Shown one piece after another: positions 54,133 to 64,000 of a stretch of DNA of 64,000 bases. Position 1 is the first letter of the stretch. Every line of letters begins with the position of its first letter. The translations under genes and the position numbers were made by a program. The stretch is from assembly GCA_029834535.1 (NCBI GenBank), contig JAQMWT010000491.1:1-64000 (forward strand), in the 5' to 3' direction. Source of the stretch: Chrysophaeum taylorii. Its lineage: Eukaryota; Sar; Pelagophyceae; Pelagomonadales; Pelagomonadaceae. The notes below the pieces were generated by a model. The model saw nothing but the letters and a program-made list of their open reading frames with translations, did not search any database and had not been told where the DNA came from.

Positions 54133-56032
54133 TATAGAATTTCTGGGACACATCTCGACTCCAGAAGGCCTCAAGCCGAATCCGAAGACGCTGGAAGCAC
54201 TGCAGAAGATGCCGATTCCAGGTACTTTACCGAATACTTTCCCGAAGACCCAAATACGCTCTTTCATCGGCATGAGTAATTACTTCCGGCGATATGTGAA
54301 GGGCTACTCGAAGATCGTGGAACCGCGGAGACGATTATGCCTCGAAGGCGTAAAGTTCGAATGGACGCCCGAGTGTCAGAAAGCTTGGGATACGATTATT
54401 GAAGCTTTGGTTGATTCCCGAGGAGTCTACCACCCTGATTATGAACTGCCTTTTCAGATCCGATCCGATGCTTCCAAGGATGGACTTGGTGCCTATCTCT
54501 TCCAGATTGTCGAAGTCAAGGACGATGCCGGAAGAGCAACTCGAGAAGAACGAGTGATTGAATACTGGAGCCGAGCTGTGCCGAAGGAGATGCGCAATTA
54601 TGAGCCCCGTCGGTTAGAGCTGCTCGCAGTTATACTTTCTCTAGAGCACTTTCGAGCCTACATAGAAGGGCACCGGACTGTTTTGGAGACCGATCACCGA
54701 AACTCGACGTTTTTACGCAAGGCGATGCACTCGTCTGGGCAGCTTGCTCGTTGGGCGATGCACCTCGCCAATTTTGACCCTGAACTTGGTTACAAGCCGG
54801 GAAAGTCACCGGGAATGAGTATCCCTGACTGTCTCTCCCGCAATCCGATAGATCATGTCATCGAGACTGACGAGTTTGGAGAACCTTTGAACCACGCTTG
54901 TTTGGTGTTCCAAGAGCTTCCCCGACCTGTTGATGACCGAGGAATTCCCGCTTCCGGCTGCCACTTCATAATGTCGTTTGTTACGACCGAACTGCCGGAA
55001 GACGAAGACGAAGACCCTGAAAAGGATCCGATGAAATTGGCTACGTCTCACGCTACGAGACAACGTCGGAAGAACCGTGCGCGTGATGAGCCACAGGTCT
55101 TCAAGGACGTAGCCGCTTACAAAGATTATATCGATAAGATACCCGATAATATGACGGTTGCCGAAATCGCACGTGAGCAAGAATCTGATGCTACTTGCGA
55201 GGATATTCGCTACCGAATGGCCCAAGGTCAGACGCCGCGACGTTCCCGAGCGAACGAACGATACGAAGTCGTTAAAGGCGTTCTTTACCGCATTTCTGCT
55301 GATTTGCACCCGATGATTGTTGCCCCTGCTACGTTGCGCAGGCGCATTATTCGACTCTACCATGACACTCCGGTTAACGGTGGTCATATGGGACGTCACA
55401 GTACCGTCCAGGCTATCCAAGAACGATTTTGGTGGCCCCACATGTTGAACGAAGTTGGAGTCTTCATTGCTGAATGTTTAGTTTGCCAGAAAGCTCGTAC
55501 GCCGGAGCCGAAACGAGCCGGACTCTTGCAACAGCCCGTCTACGATGGTGATGGCGCTGTTCTTTGCATGGATTTATTTGGACCCTTGCCCAGCGCTGGT
55601 CCCGAGACGTATCTTCTAGTGTTTTTTGATCCGTTCTCTCATTTCTTGATTCTGGATGTTTTGAACGATAAGACTGCTGAGTCCGTCCTCGAGTCTTTAG
55701 TCATTAACATCCTCCTCAAGGGCTACTTGCCCCAGATGATTCGTACCGACAACGGTAAAGAGTTCGTGAACAAGCTGATGCGCGAGTTTTGCCATCTCTT
55801 CAACACACGATACCAAACTACGATTCCTTATCATGCCCAGTCGAACCCGGCTGAGCGTGTTAACCGATTTTATCAAGGCCTTCCTCCGTGCTTGCCTTCA
55901 GGGCCGGAACATCACGGATTGGCCCGACTTTGCCCATTATATTGCGTTTTGTTACAACCGCAAGTTTATTCCAGGCACGCAGATTTCTCCCTTTATGCTG
56001 CGCCTGAACCGTCAGCCGATGCTGCCTACTGA
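54077..56032 (+). pseudogene. R8 RNase H and integrase
   Basis: RNase H: IRSDASKDGLGAYL and LETDHRNSTFL. Integrase: zinc-binding HDTPVNGGHMGRH ... CLVCQKAR, then catalytic-core blocks CMDLFGPLP, MIRTDNGKEFVN and SNPAERVNR in DDE order. R5 and R7 both stop at the HDTPVNGG block. Confidence 0.88.
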
Positions 56033-56222
56033 CTACACGCTTATGGACTTTGATACACGACTGTTGCCGAAGACTCGCTCTGATGCAGTCGCCGAAACTC
56101 GTGAACGATTGAAGTATTATACGAAGATCGTCCGCGAGGCTCGTGATAAAGCTTTGAAGAAACAACGACTGGCCTACAATGCCGATGATGTCGATGTTGA
56201 ATACAAGGAATGATCGCACGTT

Positions 56223-56927
56223 TTGCTCTACATTCCTTTCCTTCAGAACAAACTTCGACCGGAATGGCGAGGGCTGTTTATTATCAAGGAACGCCTTTCC
56301 CCGGTCACCTATAGGATAGAGTCTCTGGACTCTCCGCCCGAAGAACGACGTATTCATGTTAGTCAGATCACGCCTGTGATGGTACCTCCGATCGTTGATC
56401 AAGCCATCCGCAAACCCGAAGAAACCTTCCGTGATGATTATCAGCACGGTAAGTTTGTTGTTTTCCGGATTCCTGACCGGAAGCGCTCTGATTCGCGCAA
56501 GAAGATTTATGTCGCCGAAGTTTACGAGCCTTACGATTACCAGAATGATCGTGTTGCTCTACATTTCTATTCCGATTTTGGTCCGAACGATGATGTCGCT
56601 TATTTCAAGCCGACCTCTCACCTTTCGCACCGCAAACTCAAGCCCGAGTTCAAGGACGTTGAAGGTCGAAGTTTCACCGACAAGTCCAGAATTTCCTCCA
56701 ACACATCTCCTTGTGTCACGGATTTCGCTCCGCACGAGATTGATGTGTTGATCCCCAGTTTACTTTACGCAGTGGCCGAGTTCCTGAACCGGTCATCACC
56801 CGCGTTTACCAGAAGATTCGTTCACGAAATGCTCGTAAGGCGAAGCCGCGCTCCTCGCGCTAGCACCTCGCTGGGCAGCTCGAATTCTTACCAGGGGAGT
56901 CCTGTGGCGGCAAATCCCGCCTCCTAA
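56223..56927 (+). pseudogene. R8 integrase C-terminus with reader-like tail
   Basis: The first part (LRPEWRGLFIIKERLSPVTYRI) is the SH3-like GPY/F-type region of gypsy integrases. Then GKFVVFRIPDRKR, KIYVAEVYEPY and VALHFYSDFG form a beta-rich segment resembling chromo/Tudor-like readers in spacing; this is a guess from pattern only. Confidence 0.5.
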
Positions 56928-57234
56928 GGCTTACCCCTCTCATAGCCCCCCCCCCTTATCAGGGGCACCCTACTCCGTCATGATGATGTCAGTTTTCTTT
57001 ATGACATCATCTTCCTTCTCCGTGACATGTGACACCCTGATTTCTGTGTTTCGATAATATCTTAATCATAAAGCAACAGCCGATCCTCAAGTTGTGAGGA
57101 CCAGGCACTTTTTTTTGGTTGTGCGGCGAGAGAACGGCCATCCTCGTCCAGTGACTCCATCAAGGGCACGGACGAGAGCGGCGAGCCAGGATTCGAAGGC
57201 ACGCCAGGTAGGCCTAAATTCTCCTTACGCCACA
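56903..57234 (+). repeat. R8 3' LTR
   Basis: It is 332 bp, TGTGGCGG...CTTACGCCACA, preceded by a purine-rich aggggag. The stem-loop GATGATGTCA/TGACATCATC is at 56982-57011. The last gag-pol frame overlaps its first bases. Confidence 0.9.
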
Positions 57235-57900
57235 GGACCGCCCGCTTGATCGTGAAGGGCGAGCAGTTCGACATAGAATTACCGATCGTCGTGAAGAGGG
57301 GTCGAAAGGAGCATCGTCCGCAGAAGAAGCGCCTGATTTGGGAGGTGCAGCAGCGTGACCCCGTGCTCCCAGCGTCCGCGCGATGCCATCGCCTTCGCGC
57401 AGACGAACCTTGACCTCTCTTGAACCCTCTGTTTCAGTCAAAGGCCCTGCCCGCCGGCCACTAATTTCTTGGAGTATGGCTCTCGCTGTTGAGCGGCCGC
57501 TGGCGCATCAAAATGAGCTCGTCCGGGCCTGGCGACGCGGGCGTTGAGTCCTTTGATGTCCAAGGCGACCTCGTCAACTTCTTCGGCGACGTGCGATCAC
57601 GGGAGTGGTGAGTTCGATGTCGATGTCGGCGCGCGTGCGAAATAATTTCCGACAATTGGAATATGGTCGGTGTGGGCATCGTGTACCATTTTTTTTTTCG
57701 GAGGACGGCAACGGTCGTCGGAGCCTATGAACGAGCTCCTGGCGTACTCTGAATAAAAAAATCTCGCGAGATATACAGGTTGTTGTCGTGGCCCGATAGA
57801 TTCTCGTGTCGCGTGTCGGCAAGCGCGAGCATTCACTTGACTCTCGAACGTCGAACCCACGCAATTGGTAGTATGGCGTCGACATTTCCCAGAAAATCAG
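57235..57900. other. non-LTR-element stretch, no gene called
   Basis: A short plus frame after the LTR (LIVKGEQFDIELPIVVKRG, then KEHRPQKKRLIWEVQQRD) looks coding-like but has no start or partner. The rest holds a T-run and no convincing gene. Confidence 0.35.
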
Positions 57901-57907
57901 AGGGACG

Positions 57908-58578
57908 ATGTTTTCTCGCCAGGGGATCGTCGACCTCAAGCATCACCGGCCCGTGAAGGGCGTGTACGTCGCCAAGACGATGAACTTCGTCGCACGGCCG
58001 AACGAAGCCTGGGGCTTCCCGCCGCTCGACCAGTACTGCGTCGAGGAGCTCCTCTGTTCTCGAGATGCTCGTTGCCGACGAGATGCGTCAGACTCCACGC
58101 TTCGACGACGACCTGTCCGTCAACGTGCTTCCGAAGCTGCAGTCTCTCTTGTCTTGAGTCGACAGCTCGCGACAGTGCGCGTCGGCCGTCGATTTCGCGC
58201 GCCCCTGGCATGGCTGGTTCTACTCCAAGACCGCGCTCAGTGACGAGCTGAGTCGGCGCAGCAACCTCTACGTGAGAACGGCCGACGTCGAGGTCCTCTT
58301 CCAGCCGCCAGCCCGCACCTTCCTCGCCGGCCGCTCCATGCCTCGGCATCGAGCTCGCGGCGAACAGTTCATCTGGTTCCGTCGAGCGCCAAAGTCACTG
58401 CACACAGGCTGGTTAACCAGCTCGAGGGCGATATCCCGCGCCCGCTCGTCGACAGTGTCTCGGTCCTTCGAAACGCAACCCTGGCGTGGCTTCGGAGAAC
58501 GCAAGACGGACTTCGCCCCCAGGGGCTCTCGCCTCGTGCCTACAGAAACCCTCATTATTAACAACGACGAAGCCCAAG
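57908..58578 (+). pseudogene. eroded protein-coding fragment, unknown
   Basis: Consecutive plus frames give non-repetitive peptides: MFSRQGIVDLKHHRPVKGVY and TMNFVARPNEAWGFPPLDQY (57908 frame), then EMLVADEMRQTPRFDDDL, then AVDFARPWHGWFYSKTAL and LYVRTADVEVLFQPPAR (58272 frame). The frame changes twice within 300 bp, so it is either an intron-containing gene or a decayed one. I see no splice-site pair that resolves it. No family recognised. Confidence 0.4.
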
Positions 58579-58992
58579 ATGGCGTCTTCCGAGGAACACG
58601 CGGCGAAGGAGGAGGTCGCCGAGGGCGACGTGCTGGAGGATGTCGAAGATGAAGAGGATTCGTCGACAGAGCTGGAGGAGTTGGAGCTCGACGAGCCGTG
58701 TCCGATGGCCCCGATGCAGCTTCGCACTGATAAAATCGTTGCTGAAATGGAGCGTCGACACCTGCACCCCAAGAGATTCCTCTCCGACGGCGTTCGAAGA
58801 CCGACGCAGCTCGAAAACTGCGTCCTTTGTAATCTTCGGTATCGAATGCTTCGCTGGAGGCGCGTGTGGAGCGGTCGCGTTGCTCGACTCGACGTCCATG
58901 GCCTCCGCGGTGGCCTGCCGACATGCTTCGGTTTGCGCCGGCGAAGTTCCGACACACTTATCACGACCACGCGCGGCACACGGGCCGCGTAA
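58579..58992 (+). CDS. short acidic hypothetical protein
   Basis: From the inner ATG at 58579 (MASSEEHAAKEEVAEGD) a frame of 137 residues runs to 58992. The first 45 residues are strongly acidic; then QLRTDKIVAEMERRHLHPKRF resembles the helix pattern of SAP-like DNA-binding motifs. The C-terminal half is arginine-rich and may be out of the true frame. Low certainty that it is a real protein. Confidence 0.3.
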   Translation: MASSEEHAAKEEVAEGDVLEDVEDEEDSSTELEELELDEPCPMAPMQLRTDKIVAEMERRHLHPKRFLSDGVRRPTQLENCVLCNLRYRMLRWRRVWSGRVARLDVHGLRGGLPTCFGLRRRSSDTLITTTRGTRAA

Positions 58993-59035
58993 TCACGGGC
59001 GAAGGGCACACATTGCGGAGTTGGGCTCAGGCATA

Positions 59036-59099
59036 AATCGACCGTTATTAGGGTGAGTTTCGCCCCCAATCGACCGTTATGAGGGTGAGTTTCGCCCCC
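59036..59099. repeat. 32-bp direct repeat, two units, upstream of nuclease-kinase gene
   Basis: aatcgaccgttattagggtg...tttcgccccc at 59036-59067 and again at 59068-59099 with one mismatch. It lies about 100 bp upstream of the ATG at 59196, so it could be part of that promoter. Confidence 0.8.
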
Positions 59100-59195
59100 C
59101 CCTGTGGTACAACTTGTATTTTGCCCCCGCGTGTCACAGAAGCGATGATGTCACAGATGTGATGAGAGGGTTTGTTTTACTGCGGTTTTGGGGTG

Positions 59196-60830
59196 ATGAC
59201 GGCTGTATACGACGACGACGACCTAAGCACTTTCTTCGGCTACCCCAAGGACAACCGCGGGTTATTCGCTGGCTTGGAGGATGTTGCGCAATACGGGGCC
59301 CTCTACCGACACGCTGTCGTGCCCAAGCCTTTAGACCGGGAATGTAAGGAATCCGACGAAGGATCGACGAGAGATCTCTCGCCAGATGAGAAGGAAGACC
59401 GCCGCGTTGGAAACCTGCGGCGCAATGCGATCCCATTTCCCGGGCAACAACCGCCACACGAGACGATCCAAGACGTGCTCGCATCCCGCGCGCTTCCTTG
59501 CCTGCTTGCGACAGCGAATCAGTCGAGCCGTCCAATGTCAGCTGGAGGTGAAGTTCGTCGCCGCAAATTCCCGTCGGAAATCATGGCCTGGGAAACTCAC
59601 ACCGCGAGCGTCCTCGCGCACCAGCCGACTGGTGGGTTGGATTTTCCGATGCTCAACACCTACTCAATGTGCTGGAGCAATAAGCGAGAGCATGGCAATG
59701 AGGCCGTCGAGAGCGCCTACCTATGCAATCATGTGCTTTTGGCGCTTCCTTTCACGTTTGGGCAAGGCCGCGACGCCCAAGGGAGGCCAGACCTCACGAT
59801 CCTGGACGCCACCGACCGCCGCCGCATTCTGGTCTGCGTCGAGGAAAAATCGACCCACAACTTGCGGATTCCGGAGAGTCTCGAATCCATCGTGGCCGCG
59901 TATGAAAACAACGACTGGCGCACGAGGAATCCTATCGGCCAGCTCGCACGACAGATGTCGCTCAACGATTGCGAGTTTGGCGTCATCACCAGTGGCACGC
60001 GGACGTATTTTGTGCGCGCTGCGATTTCGGGCAACGGAGACGATAGTAGGGTCGAATTTCGCGTGAGCCGCCGATGGTATGTCGGCGAGCCGGAGTACCT
60101 TCGCGCGTGGGCGTGGCTCGTTGACGCAGCGAAAACAAGGCCTCAGCTGGGGCCCGACGCGCTGCATTGTAACGGGCGCGGCTGGGCGACACCTGAAGAA
60201 ACCGAGGATGGCGAACCGCATAACACCGATTCGCCGCCGCCGCCGCCGCAAGGAGGACCGGATGACGATCGAGGCGGCGATAATGACAGCCCTACCACTC
60301 GAAAGAAGCAGAAAACAGGTGGTGACGAAAAGCAAGTTGCTGCCAATGTCGGAAGCCCGTGGGAGCGGCGGAACACTCTCGGTGTGCCGGAAGTCGAGGC
60401 CAGCGACGTTGAACTCCTGTGGGACAAGCATCTCGGCTACGGGCGCAACGGAAACGTTATCGAGGCCTGTTGGAATGGGCGCCGCGTTGCCGTTAAACAG
60501 TTCGACCTCGACCACGGCGATGGTCCGCACTTCCAGCAGGAGATTGAGGCGTACGCTGCCTTGCGACGTTTGCAAGGAAAGGCGGTGGCTCGATTGTTGT
60601 TCGTGTCGCGTTCGTGGTGTGGGACGCTGCGTCTGATGGGCATCGAGCTCGGCAAGCAGGTCTTGGGCGACGAACCTAATCTCTCGGCCGAGCTGGCGCG
60701 CGTACACAGCGCTCTCCGGCAAGCTGGCTGGTCTCAGCCGCACGAAGAACGCACGATCGAAAATCACGTCTGGCAAGACGATGGCAAACTCGTGGCGATC
60801 GACTTGGAGCTCCTAGAGCAAAGACCTTAG
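59196..60830 (+). CDS. Crinkler-type REase-kinase fusion protein
   Basis: One intact frame of 544 residues from the ATG 59196 (MTAVYDDDDLSTFFG); the frame extends upstream only through a non-ATG codon. Residues about 130-290: a PD-(D/E)xK nuclease-like domain with GRPDLTILDATDRRRILVCVEEKST, then IGQLARQMSLNDCEFGVITSG. Residues about 330-380: a proline/acidic linker with a basic RKKQKTG stretch, possibly a nuclear signal. Residues about 400-544: a small protein-kinase-like domain with GYGRNGNV, VAVKQFDL, HFQQEIEAYAALR and a C-terminal KLVAIDLELLE. The architecture matches CR-REase-kinase C-terminal modules of Crinkler effectors and related proteins of oomycetes, chytrids and algae. The kinase catalytic loop looks unconventional. 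No signal peptide is seen, so an intracellular role is likely; genome-defence or conflict function is inference. Confidence 0.65.
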   Translation: MTAVYDDDDLSTFFGYPKDNRGLFAGLEDVAQYGALYRHAVVPKPLDRECKESDEGSTRDLSPDEKEDRRVGNLRRNAIPFPGQQPPHETIQDVLASRALPCLLATANQSSRPMSAGGEVRRRKFPSEIMAWETHTASVLAHQPTGGLDFPMLNTYSMCWSNKREHGNEAVESAYLCNHVLLALPFTFGQGRDAQGRPDLTILDATDRRRILVCVEEKSTHNLRIPESLESIVAAYENNDWRTRNPIGQLARQMSLNDCEFGVITSGTRTYFVRAAISGNGDDSRVEFRVSRRWYVGEPEYLRAWAWLVDAAKTRPQLGPDALHCNGRGWATPEETEDGEPHNTDSPPPPPQGGPDDDRGGDNDSPTTRKKQKTGGDEKQVAANVGSPWERRNTLGVPEVEASDVELLWDKHLGYGRNGNVIEACWNGRRVAVKQFDLDHGDGPHFQQEIEAYAALRRLQGKAVARLLFVSRSWCGTLRLMGIELGKQVLGDEPNLSAELARVHSALRQAGWSQPHEERTIENHVWQDDGKLVAIDLELLEQRP

Positions 60831-60984
60831 AGAATGAGGCGTGCGAGTTATTATAAACGGCAGCGCCACTCTCCGTACGTACTGCAAAGGAGTTTTCTCC
60901 TCCTTGGAACGACGAGCCCCAGTGTCCATTTGTAGTTATGATTGAACTAAGGGTGCTCGAATGTATATATACATACGCAAAAGC
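60831..60984. other. 3' flank of the nuclease-kinase gene
   Basis: AT-richer, with a gtatatatac stretch and the small inverted repeat aaggag/ctcctt. No poly(A) signal was identified with confidence. R9 starts at 60985. Confidence 0.4.
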
Positions 60985-61297
60985 TGCAGAGCATTTAGCA
61001 AGCAGTGGTAAGTCACCTGGGAAACCATCCCGTCTCATCGTGAACGTCTGGAAGGTTATTTCGGGGAATGAAAGGTTATGTTCCCTATATCCTCAGAACA
61101 CGACAGGCGGCATCTAGCACTACACGAGAAAGGTTAAGTGTATAGTGCTCCATACCTCGGGACGCGCTAGACCATGATGATGAGCGTAGGCACAAACCAG
61201 AGGACTATTAGATTGTGTAGAAAGGAAGAAGAAGGGTAAGGAAGAGATCACGTTCTCAACGGACGGATAAGGGTAAGAGGCAGCAGGTTTCTCTGCA
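60985..61297 (-). repeat. R9 3' LTR
   Basis: It is 313 bp, TGCAGAG...CTCTGCA on the minus strand, nearly identical to the R6 LTRs. Confidence 0.9.
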
Positions 61298-61611
61298 CCC
61301 CCTCGAGATGTCTTAAGCGCAAGGTGCGACTGTAGAGCATCTCTTGAGAAAGATGATGATGAAGAGAAAAAAAGGAAGGAATACGGTCTTGATGGTCACA
61401 GAGGTCACATACGAAGCATCAAGAGTGTAGAAGGGTCTTAGGACTTGGACTTGGACTTGGTGGAACTGAGAGTCGATTTGACCCTTTTGAACAGAACATT
61501 AAGAAACACAGATGCAACAGACAGTGTGTTAGGATCGTTAATCATCGTCAGCTTCTGCTGTAAGGTGGTGAACACCAATAGCTGAACGATGTATGGGTGG
61601 CGATAGAGAAT

Positions 61612-62843
61612 CTAGTTGAAAGGTGTCCAGTTGGTTTTCCAAAAAAAAAAAAGAAGAACGAAGATAGAAGAGCATTCAGATTCACATGAGAGCGGACGGA
61701 ATGCTCTGCAGCATGAGAGCAACTTGTCACACTTGTCACGTAGATGAAGGAGGTGATCGTCCGGGGAGGAGCAGTTGATAGCATGTTGATCATGAGCGGT
61801 GAGTATTAAGCGAGACAACAGCTCTGTGATCTTGAACAGTGTTACAAGCAACACGTGTGCATTGGCTGTAGGAGGAAAGAGCCGGTTTTCCAGGGAGGTA
61901 ATTGAAGCAATGGCTGCCTGTAGATCTGTGCGCAGAGATAGATTCTCAGCGCTGAGGGTGTTGACCTTGTGAATATATAGGCGAAGAGTTTCCTGGAGTT
62001 GTTCGACTTGTTGACGCAATGCATCGACATCATCAGGCGAGGCAGAAGAAGCAGTGTGTGTCGATGGCGAAGACATTTCCAGAGTAGATTCTGATGAGGG
62101 AAGTGAGTAGTTAAATGACATTTCGGTCAACACATGCTGTGCAAGTAGGGGGTATTTCGTGTTTAGGAAGTGCAGAAAGTCTTGCCGTTCGGCCGAAGTA
62201 TAGGTGGGACCGAACATTACATCCAAGAGTGGTGGCGGCTTTGTATCGTCCAAGGATGATACGTAGTCGTCAAGGTGTTGTACCCACGATTGGATAACAG
62301 TATGAATCACATGGTGGTATTTGGTGGGCTTGAACATAGCCTGAATTTTACGAGCTTGTGTTCGCTCGAGCGTTACAAGAAAGTTAAGATGCTCCAGGTG
62401 CATCTGAGTAATAAGCCGAAGATCCAGTGCGAATGGCAGTTGAGTGGTGGAGTCTGTGGCTGCATCGGTTACTGACAAGACTAACTGAGCAAGTGACGAA
62501 TGTTGCGTTAGACTGCTAGTCAAGAGAGTATGTGGCTCCTTTGGCAAATGATACGTGCGTATGATGGTTGCGCGTATATGACCAGCTGAGCACCCATCAC
62601 AGGAGGGTTGGAAGGAAGTAGTATTACGTGCACATACGTTAGGTTGTATGGGCGCCTGATCGGTGTTGTGACAAGCACAACAAAAGTTAGTGGTGATAGT
62701 TGAGATGGGAATATGACCATTCTTCTTGTGGTCATCTGTGTTAGGGATTGTAGTAAAACAGGTTCAGCTGGTGTCGGTGAGACAGTAGCAGCCTGGGAGG
62801 TAGTAGGAGTGACAGTGGTTATGGGTTGTCGCTTTTGAAACAA
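61612..62843 (-). pseudogene. R9 copy of the R6 additional ORF
   Basis: Carries the same helical region, TEMSFNY motif (DNA 62107-62128) and coiled coil (LRQQVEQLQETLRLYI) as R6 30887-32872, but is shorter overall and broken. It shows the extra ORF belongs to the family. Confidence 0.75.
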
Positions 62844-62979
62844 CTTGGGAGAGATGCCACGGCCACGGGAGTGTCAAGAAAGACATGAACAACAATCGCA
62901 CGCGTACAAAAAATTGTGGCAAAAGAAGGTAAGGCCAGGGCTAGTTTAACGACGTTGCGGTCACTAGAGTTAGGTATCT

Positions 62980-63969
62980 TCAATCCTGTAAAGGATTGTC
63001 GTCAGAGGCATGATGCATACCGAGTAGAGAGCGAAAGGTGGAGAACTCAGCAGCAAGTGGCTTTGTAAAACCATCCGCCACGTTTAGCTTGCCAGGAACA
63101 TGATGGACTCGTATTTTCTGTAGCGAGATATACTCACGGATTTTAAACCATCTGGTCGACAGTGCCTTGGATCGAGAGGTCCCATCTGGGTTATTGGAGG
63201 TGTGAACAGCGGCAGCATTGTCAGAAAAGAGAGGTAGGCTTCTGATGAAGCGCATATCTTCAGCAATTGGGTTGTCATTGTCATCGAAGTCGACAGGGTC
63301 AGCGGTGTTCTCACCATTAGCATTGTTGACGTAGAAGGTGGGGTTGACGACAAAGGAGAGTTCCAACAGCAGCTTGCGTAGCCAAACAGCTTCATCAGCA
63401 CAAATACTGAGGGCAATCAACTCAGCTTCGTGAGTTGAGCAGGAGACAATCGGTTGAAGTTTGCTTTTCCAACCAATAAGGCAGTTGAAAAGATAGAAGA
63501 CAAACCCGGTGGTAGATTTCCTATCTTCCTGTGCTAAGGAAGGGGCATTGTCAGCGTCAACCATGGCAACTAAGGGGTCAAACTGTCCAGTAGATACATC
63601 CTGCGGTTGGTAGTCGACCACAGTGGATAGATCAATTCGATTAGCGGAGACAGTGCGAAGGTGAGCTTCAATGGCATTACCTTTAGGGTGAAACCAGAGG
63701 CGAAGTGAGCGGTTTTCCGGCTTCTTGAGGTAGCGAAGCAAGTGCTCTAGCATTTGGACGTGAACATACGTGGGTGCATGCATACCACGCGAACATCTGC
63801 CCAAGGCTTGCGAGAAGTCAGGTCTGCAGGCAACTTGCATGAACACCAGCTTGCCAAGGAGGGTGGCAAAGTGCGAATTGATGTACAACTCTGTTTCAGA
63901 GCTGGGAGTGCCATCTTTATACTTGAAGGACGATGACATAGGATATTTAAGCGGGGTCGGTTGCTGCAA
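62980..63969 (-). pseudogene. R9 RNase H and reverse transcriptase end
   Basis: A 329-residue frame with PLKYPMSSSFKYKDG, MVDADNAPSLAQEDRKSTTG, STHEAELIALS and HVPGKLNVADGFTKPL. Nearly identical to R6 over the same part, so R9 and R6 are close in age. Confidence 0.88.
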
Positions 63970-64000
63970 GACAGGGTGATCAGCGAAGAGTTCATCCAGC

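Larger units (their letters stand above)
47740..57234 (+). mobile_element. R8, Ty3/gypsy element fossil with methyltransferase and 3' LTR
   Basis: It begins within gag (no 5' LTR), then capsid, zinc-binding segment, linker, protease, methyltransferase, reverse transcriptase, RNase H, integrase and 3' LTR (56903-57234). It is the only gypsy copy here with integrase and a 3' end. Broken at about half a dozen points. Confidence 0.88.
60985..64000 (-). mobile_element. R9, Ty1/copia element fossil of the R6 family (3' part)
   Basis: 3' LTR 60985-61297, polypurine tract, homologue of the R6 additional ORF (about 61612-62843), then RNase H and the end of reverse transcriptase (62980-63969), continuing beyond the window. 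Very similar to R6 at the RNase H level. Broken a few times. Confidence 0.88.

Noticed and set aside
61612-62843. The extra copia ORF as an envelope gene
   Set aside because: No signal peptide, membrane span or glycoprotein-like cysteine pattern; the RG tail and coiled coil suggest an intracellular protein.
1-64000. CRISPR arrays, rRNA or tRNA genes
   Set aside because: No regular repeat-spacer pattern and no cloverleaf-like gene sequence; the tRNA-like strings found are short primer-binding sites.

Overview
The window is a nested retrotransposon graveyard from a eukaryotic genome, most likely a protist or alga. That guess rests on LTR elements of two superfamilies stacked in one another, a cut-and-paste transposon with a 37-nt GT-AG intron, a SINE-like family, and one Crinkler-type nuclease-kinase gene. 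I cannot name the species. No rRNA, tRNA, CRISPR or prokaryotic operon was seen.

Layout. 1-254: worn LTR remnants. 255-4866: R1, a small Ty1/copia element (minus) holding two SINE-like insertions. 4867-6668: R2, a copia relative (minus). 6669-9701: R3, internal part of a copia element (plus) related to R6. 9699-11603: R4, an R2-type element (plus) carrying two more SINE-like insertions. 11604-38295: R5, a Ty3/gypsy element (plus) split by R6, an 18.3-kb Ty1/copia element (15038-33340). R6 is itself split by a 4.9-kb DNA transposon T1 (17279-22213), which carries its own 259-bp miniature relative, and by a 1.2-kb repeat-rich insert (about 25041-26229). 38296-46896: R7, a second gypsy copy (minus) meeting R5 tail to tail. 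46897-47740: unassigned spacer. 47740-57234: R8, a third gypsy copy (plus) with integrase and 3' LTR. 57235-60984: the only stretch free of LTR elements, with eroded coding fragments and one intact gene. 60985-64000: R9, the 3' part of an R6-family copia element (minus), running off the window.

The most interesting content is that both LTR superfamilies carry a DNA cytosine-C5 methyltransferase-like domain inside pol. In gypsy (R5, R7, R8) it lies between protease and reverse transcriptase; in copia (R6, R3) it lies between protease and integrase. Retrotransposons with captured C5 methyltransferases are known from a few algal lineages; two superfamilies carrying one at a single locus is striking. 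Copia R6 also has a large extra ORF after RNase H. A roughly 22-nt motif encoding T-[EA]-x-S-[LF]-N-Y recurs at its domain boundaries and appears twice in gypsy R5.

The LTR elements are treated as fossils: most are broken several times. R6 has about 5 differences between its two LTRs over about 308 bp, so it is fairly young; R1-R4 look older.
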